Positions 6,554-10,714 of a DNA stretch of 10,714 nucleotides are shown here, in pieces. The translations under genes were made by a program, and so were the position numbers. Within the stretch, counting starts at the first letter, position 1; each line of letters starts with the position of its first letter. The stretch spans positions 1-10,714 of the forward strand of contig PMEV01000169.1 of assembly GCA_003154855.1 (NCBI GenBank). Reading direction: 5' to 3'. The notes beneath the pieces were generated by a model. That model saw only the letters and a list, made by a program, of their open reading frames with translations. It was not told the origin of the DNA and made no database searches. Origin of the DNA: Bryobacterales bacterium. GTDB taxonomy: Bacteria > Acidobacteriota > Terriglobia > Bryobacterales > Bryobacteraceae.

Positions 6554-7168
6554 GTGTCTTCCGTCCAGCCCATCCGCCCTGTCCCCCCGGAGCCTGCCGC
6601 CCTGCATACCCATGCCATGGACAACCTGCGGTTCATCCGCGAAACCATGGAGCGGGCGACGGCTTTTACGGCGGTGTCCGGCTGGGGGCTGGTCATGGTC
6701 GGGGCCACCGCCATTGGGGCGGCCTTCCTGGCGCGCCAAGTCTCCAGCCCCAGCGGATGGCTCACCATTTGGCTGGCCGAGGCCCTGCTGGCGCTAGCCA
6801 TCGCCGGCGGCGGCACCCTGCGCAAGGCGCGCGCCTCCAAAATGCCGCTCTTCTCGATGCCGGGCAAGCGCTTCGCGCTCAGCTTCTCACCTCCCATGGT
6901 GGTCGGCGCGCTGCTGACGGCGGTGCTCTACCGCGCCGGGCTGGCCAGCGCGCTCCCCGGCGTCTGGATGCTGCTTTACGGTACGGGAATCGTGACCGGC
7001 GGGGCCTTCTCCGTCCGGATTGTCCCGGTCATGGGACTGTGTTTCATGGCGCAAGGCGCCGCGGCCCTGTTTCTGCCCGTCTCCTGGGGGGCCGGGCTGA
7101 TGGTGGCGGGCTTTGGCGGCCTGCACGTCCTTTTCGGCATTGTGATTGCGAGGAAATACGGTGGCTAA
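6554..7168 (+). CDS. Six-helix membrane protein of unknown function
   Basis: The 204-residue product has six hydrophobic segments, at about 42-60, 68-88, 112-128, 135-152, 155-175 and 178-199. A soluble N-terminus precedes them, containing a charged helix (MDNLRFIRETMERA, 22-35) that I have the impression is conserved in acidobacterial relatives. No catalytic or transport motif stands out. Two starts are possible. GTG 6554 sits at the predicted transcription start of a strong promoter and would be a leaderless start. ATG 6617 (MDNLRF) would remove 21 residues but has no Shine-Dalgarno. Its stop overlaps the next gene by 8 nt. A small membrane protein paired this tightly with a winged-helix regulator suggests the two act together, perhaps with the membrane partner sensing or sequestering the regulator. 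That is inference only. Confidence 0.8.
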   Translation: MSSVQPIRPVPPEPAALHTHAMDNLRFIRETMERATAFTAVSGWGLVMVGATAIGAAFLARQVSSPSGWLTIWLAEALLALAIAGGGTLRKARASKMPLFSMPGKRFALSFSPPMVVGALLTAVLYRAGLASALPGVWMLLYGTGIVTGGAFSVRIVPVMGLCFMAQGAAALFLPVSWGAGLMVAGFGGLHVLFGIVIARKYGG

Positions 7169-7553
7169 ACAAAGCGCACTTTCACGCTCCGCCTCCGCCA
7201 ACGCGTCCGCTGCGGCCGGCCCGCTTCGCGAGGTTGGCGGCCACGGGGCGGACGCCGGAGCGCCGGCGCTCGACCGGCTGATCCACGAGCGTATGCGGCT
7301 GGGCATCGTCAGCGCCCTGGCGGTGAACCAGACGCTCACCTTTAACGACCTGAAGAAGCTGCTCGGAACGACCGACGGGAATCTGAGCGTTCACGCCCGG
7401 AAATTGGAAGAGGCCGGCTACATCGCCTGCACTAAATACTTTGACGGCCGGCTGCCCAAGACCGAATACCGTCTGAGCGCGCAAGGACGCTCCGCCCTGG
7501 AACGCTATCTGGACCACATGGAAGCGTTGATCCGCGCTATGCGGGAGCACTGA
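7161..7553 (+). CDS. Winged-helix transcriptional regulator (HTH_34/MarR-like)
   Basis: The 130-residue protein has a low-complexity Ala/Ser N-terminal extension (1-35). A compact winged-helix domain (about 38-112) follows: helix 1 DRLIHERMRLGIV, helix 2 TFNDLKKLLG, recognition helix GNLSVHARKLEEAGYI (73-88), and the wing TEYRLSAQG. A C-terminal helix (112-128) probably dimerises. The pattern fits the small winged-helix family Pfam calls HTH_34, related to MarR/ArsR-type regulators. GTG 7161 is the start because GAGGAAA (7150-7156) is well placed. It shares 8 nt with the end of the membrane protein gene (GTGGCTAA), so the two are coupled. Autoregulation of the promoter at 6519 is plausible. 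No effector site such as a metal-binding Cys/His cluster is seen. A TTG at 7146 would add five residues but lacks support. Confidence 0.88.
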   Translation: MAKQSALSRSASANASAAAGPLREVGGHGADAGAPALDRLIHERMRLGIVSALAVNQTLTFNDLKKLLGTTDGNLSVHARKLEEAGYIACTKYFDGRLPKTEYRLSAQGRSALERYLDHMEALIRAMREH

Positions 7554-7581
7554 GGGCGCTTTTTTTTGGCGCTGGAACTTT
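7554..7581. other. T8 tract flanked by GGCGCT direct repeats
   Basis: Eight T residues (7560-7567) lie between two copies of GGCGCT (7555-7560 and 7568-7573) in the 28-bp gap before uppS. The flanking repeats are direct, not inverted, so no real stem precedes the T-run and an intrinsic terminator is not well supported. Read-through into uppS is the simpler reading. Confidence 0.3.
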
Positions 7582-8334
7582 ATGCAAAAAAGTGATTTAC
7601 GCAATCTTAGCCTGGCCCGGAGGGAGCCCGCCCCAGCCCCTCTCCACGTGGCCATCATTATGGATGGCAACGGCCGCTGGGCCACCGCGCGCGGCCTGGC
7701 GCGGGTGGCTGGCCACCGCCGGGGCGCCGCGTCCGTCCGCCGCGCCGTCGAGGCCGCCCTCAAGCTGGGTGTGGGCACGCTGACTCTCTACGCTTTTTCG
7801 AGCGACAACTGGCAGCGTCCCGCGCCGGAAGTCTCCGCCCTGATGCGCCTGTTTCACGACTATCTGCGCAAAGAGACCGCCGAGTGCGCCGCCCGTGGCA
7901 TCCGAATCGCGGTGATCGGCCGCCGCGACCGCCTGGCCCCCGCCCTGCGCCACGAGATCGAAGCGGCCGAACGGGCGACCGCCCATGGCCGGGCGCTCGT
8001 CGTGCGCATCGCCGTCGATTACTCCGCTCGGGACGCCATCCTGCGCGCCGCGGCCCGCCTCAAGCCGGCTCGCGAGGCCACCCGTGAGGAGTTCTCCCGC
8101 CAACTGGCCAGCGCCATCCATTCGCCCGCCTGCCCGGATGTCGATCTGCTGATCCGCACCGGAGGCGAACAGCGGCTCAGCGACTTCCTGCTCTGGGAAA
8201 GCGCCTACGCCGAGCTCTACTTCTCCCCGCGCATGTGGCCCGATTTCGAAGCCGCCGACCTCGAGGCCGCCCTCGACGCCTTCCACTCCCGCCAGCGCCG
8301 TTTCGGCACGGTCCTGGAAGCCGCCGCCGGATAG
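7582..8334 (+). CDS. uppS: Isoprenyl transferase, UppS family (cis-prenyltransferase)
   Basis: The 250-residue protein is the length of undecaprenyl diphosphate synthases. These condense isopentenyl diphosphate onto farnesyl diphosphate to make the lipid carrier of cell-wall synthesis. The diphosphate-binding catalytic Asp28 is in IIMDGNGRWA. YAFSSDNWQRP (70-80) matches the conserved YAFSSENW block. DLLIRTGGEQRLSDF (188-202) holds the arginines and Ser of the IPP site. Several usually strict positions differ: NYGGR is DYSAR (146-150), RTSGE is RTGGE, and SNF is SDF. This points to a divergent paralogue that may make a different chain length or serve another pathway. The expected neighbours cdsA and dxr are absent. 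ATG 7582 gives the expected N-terminus, with only a weak GGA upstream. It follows the regulator by 28 bases and precedes the cyclase gene by 5. Confidence 0.9.
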   Translation: MQKSDLRNLSLARREPAPAPLHVAIIMDGNGRWATARGLARVAGHRRGAASVRRAVEAALKLGVGTLTLYAFSSDNWQRPAPEVSALMRLFHDYLRKETAECAARGIRIAVIGRRDRLAPALRHEIEAAERATAHGRALVVRIAVDYSARDAILRAAARLKPAREATREEFSRQLASAIHSPACPDVDLLIRTGGEQRLSDFLLWESAYAELYFSPRMWPDFEAADLEAALDAFHSRQRRFGTVLEAAAG

Positions 8335-8339
8335 GCCCG

Positions 8340-9005
8340 ATGCATCGTTACATCGAGGTCAGCCATCCCATCCAGCCGGGCATGCGGACCTATCCCGGCC
8401 TCCCCGAGCCGAAGGCCGAAGTCCTGCTGGACTACGACGCTTCGCGGGAGCATTACCGGGACCAGGCGGAATTCCTGAGCGCCTCGCTCCATCTATGCGG
8501 CAACACCGGCACCTACGTGGACTCCCCCCGGCACCGTTACCGCCAGGGGGCCGATCTGGCCCAACTCCCGCTCGAGAGCGTGGCCCACGTCCCTGTAGTC
8601 AGGATCGACGCGCGCGCTTGTCCCCACCGGGGCGTCGGCGCGGGAGCCTTCCATGGTGTGGGGATCGCCGGAAAAGCCGTCCTCGTCAACACCGGTTGGA
8701 GCCGGCACTGGGGCGCCGATCGCTACTTCGACCCGCATCCGTTTCTCACCGCTGCGGCCTGCGGTTTGCTCGTGAATTCCGGCGCTCGCCTCGTGGGCAT
8801 CGACTCGCTGAATATCGACGACACTGCAGACCTCTCGCGGCCCGCGCACACGCTCCTGCTGGGGGCGGGCATCCCGGTCTGCGAGCACCTGACCAATCTC
8901 GATCGACTGGCCCCGGAAGGCGGGTTTCTCCACGCCGTTCCCATCGCCTGGGTCGGCGGCGCCAGCTTTCCGGTTCGGGCCTACGTGGTCTACCCGGCCG
9001 CGTGA
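8340..9005 (+). CDS. Cyclase/kynurenine formamidase-family protein with variant metal motif
   Basis: The 221-residue protein matches the metal-dependent cyclase family (Pfam Cyclase), which includes kynurenine formamidase and polyketide-type cyclases. Recognisable blocks are the N-terminal DLSHP-like IEVSHPIQPGMRTYPG, the metal region NTGTYVDSPRH (55-65), VLVNTGW (114-120), GIDSLNIDD (153-161), and VCEHLTNLDRL (180-190), which holds the conserved Glu182. The usual HxGTHxDxPxH is changed: the first His is Asn55 and the second is Tyr59, while Asp61 and His65 remain. Metal binding or chemistry may therefore differ from KynB. ATG 8340 begins 5 bases after the uppS stop, so it shares the uppS transcript. 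The substrate is unknown. A tryptophan-pathway role is not supported by any neighbour. Confidence 0.85.
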   Translation: MHRYIEVSHPIQPGMRTYPGLPEPKAEVLLDYDASREHYRDQAEFLSASLHLCGNTGTYVDSPRHRYRQGADLAQLPLESVAHVPVVRIDARACPHRGVGAGAFHGVGIAGKAVLVNTGWSRHWGADRYFDPHPFLTAAACGLLVNSGARLVGIDSLNIDDTADLSRPAHTLLLGAGIPVCEHLTNLDRLAPEGGFLHAVPIAWVGGASFPVRAYVVYPAA

Positions 9006-9022
9006 CGGCCGCAGCCCGCCGC

Positions 9023-10057
9023 TCAGCTCTGAGGCGAGCGATGCTTGGCCTGCTCCATCGCGATCTGGTTGATGTGGGCCAGGGTCTTCGAGCCTGAAGC
9101 GCCTTCGATGGCCTTGATGGCGATGTCCTGCACTTGCTGCTTGGCTTCGTCGAGCTGCTTCTGCAACGCGACAGTCTGCGCCGTCTGCTGAGCCAGCGTC
9201 TCCTCCAGCGTCTTGATGCGCAGCTCCGCCAGCCGCTTCTCCGACTCGGCGTCTTTGCGCAGCAGCAGCGTCTGCTGCTCGAAGCGCGCTTCGGTCTGTT
9301 TGGTGGCTTCCGCCGCCACCCGTTGCACTTCCTTCTCCAGCCGCTTGGGGAACTGCTCGACCTCTTGGCGCAGCCTCGCCAGTTCCTCTTCGCGCTCGCG
9401 AAGCGCCGCTTCCCGCTGCTGCCAGCTTTTCTCCAGCGCCTCTTGCTTCTCCTGGTTCTTCTTCTCCAGGAGCCGCAGCTCCTCTTCGTACTTGTCCTGG
9501 GCCTTCTTGCGCTCCAGCGCCTTCTTGTACTCGTAGTCCTCGATCTCGCGCTGGCGCTGCTTCTTCAGGCCCTCCTCCAGTTCCTTGCGCTCCCGGTCGG
9601 TTGTGCGCGTCTCTTCTTCCCAGGCGTTCCGCTGGGCCGAAATCTCCTCCTCCAGCTCCTGCTTCCGCCGCGCGTAATCCTGCACCAGTTGGTCCAGCGC
9701 GGTGGCCGCCACGTCCATCTGGTGAAGCCGTGCCAGGTCGCGCTTCTCCAACTCGACCGCCTCCCGCACCTCGACCAGCCGGCTCACCTCCCCGGTCAGT
9801 TGTTCGGAGAGGCCGTCCAGCGCCTTCGAGACCTCGCGGTTCAGCCCGGAGAATCGTTGCGCCACGCTCTCCACCGTCACCCCTTCCACCGACTGGCGGA
9901 CCTCCGCCTCGCCCAGCCTGGTCAGTTCGTCCAGCTTCGCGCTCGAATCCTGCCGCGCCTCCTCGACCTCCGCCCGGACCTGCGTGAACTCCTTCTCGAC
10001 CTCGGCTTTGGTGCGCTTCGCGGGCCGCGCGGCCGCCTTCTTCGGTGGAATGGGCAT
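9023..10057 (-). CDS. Long coiled-coil protein of unknown function
   Basis: The 344-residue protein starts with a basic, Ala/Pro/Lys-rich tail (MPIPPKKAAARPAKRTK). It continues as an almost unbroken charged coiled coil, rich in Glu, Lys, Arg and Gln with heptad spacing (about 17-312, densest from 130 to 240). The last 30 residues are different: a helix (VQDIAIKAIEGAS) is followed by a Gly-Ser and by TLAHINQIAMEQAK, with the end Arg-Ser-Pro-Gln-Ser. That tail looks like a conserved docking motif, and I have an unverified impression of similar tails in other bacterial coiled-coil proteins. There is no signal peptide or membrane segment, so it should be cytoplasmic, perhaps a scaffold or filament. 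The ATG (10055-10057) has a strong AAGGAG 8 bases upstream. It ends 17 bp from the convergent cyclase gene, and it is separated from the HEPN gene by 88 bp. Confidence 0.85.
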   Translation of the reverse strand: MPIPPKKAAARPAKRTKAEVEKEFTQVRAEVEEARQDSSAKLDELTRLGEAEVRQSVEGVTVESVAQRFSGLNREVSKALDGLSEQLTGEVSRLVEVREAVELEKRDLARLHQMDVAATALDQLVQDYARRKQELEEEISAQRNAWEEETRTTDRERKELEEGLKKQRQREIEDYEYKKALERKKAQDKYEEELRLLEKKNQEKQEALEKSWQQREAALREREEELARLRQEVEQFPKRLEKEVQRVAAEATKQTEARFEQQTLLLRKDAESEKRLAELRIKTLEETLAQQTAQTVALQKQLDEAKQQVQDIAIKAIEGASGSKTLAHINQIAMEQAKHRSPQS

Positions 10058-10145
10058 GTTTGCGTCTCCTTGCTTCCTGCCAGCCTACCAGATTTCCGCC
10101 AGCGGCGCGATGCGCGCGGTTCAAACCGGGCGCCGGAACGACTGG
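10058..10145. promoter_or_regulatory. Spacer between the HEPN gene and the coiled-coil gene, with strong RBS
   Basis: The 88-bp gap contains the minus-strand Shine-Dalgarno AAGGAG (complement of 10066-10071) for the coiled-coil gene, 8 bases before its ATG. No clear promoter boxes were found, so the gene may be read from the MNT/HEPN transcript or have its own unrecognised promoter. Confidence 0.5.
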
Positions 10146-10418
10146 CTACTCCAGGGCTCCGGCTGGCAGCGAGGGGCGCACTTCCCCCCGGACTCGTTCC
10201 GCTAGGTCCAGCGACCGGCGCGCATCCTCCATTCGCGGTTCACGCCAATCGTTCGCATAGCGCACGTCGACCGCGTAAGGAGCCATCCCTACCAGTTCGC
10301 TGAGCGGCACGGAGAGCGCCCGCCCGGGAGGCAGCAGCGCCGCCAGTTCTTCCAGGTCGTGCTCCGCCTTGCGCACCCACTGCCGCACTACCTCCACCAC
10401 CTCACGCGGCGCGTTCAT
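10146..10418 (-). CDS. HEPN-domain protein with an apparent in-frame internal deletion
   Basis: The 90-residue product has the two ends of a HEPN-domain protein (Pfam HEPN, usually about 130-140 residues). The N-terminal helix, with VVRQWVRKAEHD (10-21), normally opens the domain. The C-terminal part (about 45-85, PYAVDVRYANDW...EDARRSLDLAERVR) normally closes it. The middle is missing: no CFHAQQxxEKxLKA-type helix is present, and the first helix joins straight to LEELAALLPP, which normally follows a second His-Asp-Leu. The junction is at residues 20-23 (bases 10350-10361), and the frame is kept. HEPN proteins are RNases or RNA-binding partners of MNT nucleotidyltransferases in toxin-antitoxin pairs; a domain this short probably cannot fold or act normally. 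The start overlaps the MNT gene's end by 17 nt, the usual arrangement. It may be a decaying gene or a minimal variant. Confidence 0.75.
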   Translation of the reverse strand: MNAPREVVEVVRQWVRKAEHDLEELAALLPPGRALSVPLSELVGMAPYAVDVRYANDWREPRMEDARRSLDLAERVRGEVRPSLPAGALE

Positions 10419-10714
10419 AGAGGATCTTGCCCGCGCGCGCGGCTGGCCAGTACACCGTGTTGACGACGTTTCGGTATCGTTCGAATCGCGCCGTGGTAGA
10501 CACCACAATGTCCTTGGGCAGGCGGCAACCGATCAGGGCGGAGTACATCTCGGCAGCGCGCTGGTGGGGCTCTTCCACCTCGCGGAACAGGTCCAGCAGG
10601 TCCATGTCGCTATCCTCGGCGGCTTCGCCGCGGGCGTGGGAACCGAACAGAATGATCCTCTCCGGCGCGAAACGCTCCGCGATCCGGCGGACCATCTCCT
10701 CAATCGCCGCTGCC
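10402..10714 (-). CDS. MNT-type nucleotidyltransferase (antitoxin-like), 5' end cut by the window
   Basis: This is a minimal nucleotidyltransferase of the MNT family. In MNT/HEPN pairs such proteins transfer AMP to the HEPN partner and so neutralise it. The GSX10DXD signature is complete: Gly18-Ser19 in LFGSHARG, then Asp30 and Asp32 (numbered from the internal ATG at 10693-10695). The third carboxylate is probably Asp62 in PKDIVV. The C-terminal block ERYRNVVNTVYWPAARAGKILYE is typical of the family. The ATG at 10695 would give 97 residues. However, its GAGGAG abuts the ATG with no spacer, and the frame stays open upstream with a family-like AAAIEE sequence, so the true start is probably outside the window. 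It overlaps the HEPN gene by 17 nt. Its active site is intact although its partner looks damaged. Confidence 0.85.
   Translation of the reverse strand, partial: AAAIEEMVRRIAERFAPERIILFGSHARGEAAEDSDMDLLDLFREVEEPHQRAAEMYSALIGCRLPKDIVVSTTARFERYRNVVNTVYWPAARAGKILYERAA

Noticed and set aside
6401..6739. A longer N-terminus for the hybrid kinase
   Set aside because: It would overlap the divergent promoter and the membrane protein gene, and its translation is low-complexity Gly/Arg/Pro. The starts at 6400 or 6448 are better.
9022..9033. CTCAG-CT-CTGAG inverted repeat as a terminator between convergent genes
   Set aside because: Only 5 bp of stem, it overlaps the stop codon of the coiled-coil gene, and there is no T-tract.
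8493..10124. A 543-residue minus-strand frame overlapping the cyclase and coiled-coil genes
   Set aside because: Composition is Gly/Arg/Ala-rich shadow sequence. The well-supported cyclase and coiled-coil genes occupy the same bases in other frames.
9134..10303. A 389-residue plus-strand frame rich in Leu, Gln and Arg
   Set aside because: It is antisense to the coiled-coil gene. The Leu/Gln/Arg repetition is the mirror of Glu/Lys/Gln heptads, and there is no supporting Shine-Dalgarno or family.
1..10714. CRISPR array, tRNA, rRNA, insertion sequence or prophage genes
   Set aside because: No regularly spaced repeats, cloverleaf-like sequence, transposase or phage-type protein was found on either strand by reading.

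Overview
The window is GC-rich (codon third positions are mostly G or C), gene-dense chromosomal DNA. The likely host is a motile member of the Acidobacteriota, perhaps of the Solibacter/Bryobacter group. This rests on the style of several proteins: the six-helix membrane protein with its small winged-helix partner, the cyclase variant, and the MNT/HEPN pair. No taxonomic search could be run, so it is an inference. I see no rRNA, tRNA, CRISPR array, transposase or phage gene.

Bases 1-4138 hold a divergent chemotaxis and flagellar-switch cluster. On the minus strand, read leftwards from about 1801, are a 77-residue uncharacterised protein, CheR (receptor methyltransferase), CheD (receptor deamidase), and two tiny coupled frames that run to the window edge. 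All of these overlap by a few bases, so they look translationally coupled. On the plus strand, from 2109, are FliG (motor switch), a single-domain CheY and a CheX-type CheY-P phosphatase. Together they cover receptor adaptation, motor output and signal termination. The 307-bp divergent spacer (1802-2108) carries inverted and direct repeats but no gene.

Bases 4139-6400: two tandem perfect stem-loops lie in the convergent gap after cheX. Next, on the minus strand, is a soluble hybrid histidine kinase (PAS, HisKA, HATPase, REC, REC). Its second receiver has lost the usual acidic pair.

Bases 6401-9005 hold a plus-strand operon driven by a near-consensus sigma-70 promoter (TTGACA, 17 bp, TATACT). 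Its predicted transcription start falls on the GTG of the first gene, which suggests a leaderless mRNA. The genes are a six-helix membrane protein, a winged-helix regulator (8-nt overlap), a cis-prenyltransferase of the UppS family with several variant motifs, and a cyclase/kynurenine-formamidase-family protein with an altered metal motif.

Bases 9023-10714 (minus strand) hold a 344-residue coiled-coil protein with a non-coiled C-terminal tail, then an MNT nucleotidyltransferase/HEPN gene pair. The MNT active site is intact. The HEPN protein appears to have lost about 45-50 residues from its core, in frame, at a short HDLE repeat, so the pair looks like a decayed or rewired toxin-antitoxin module.
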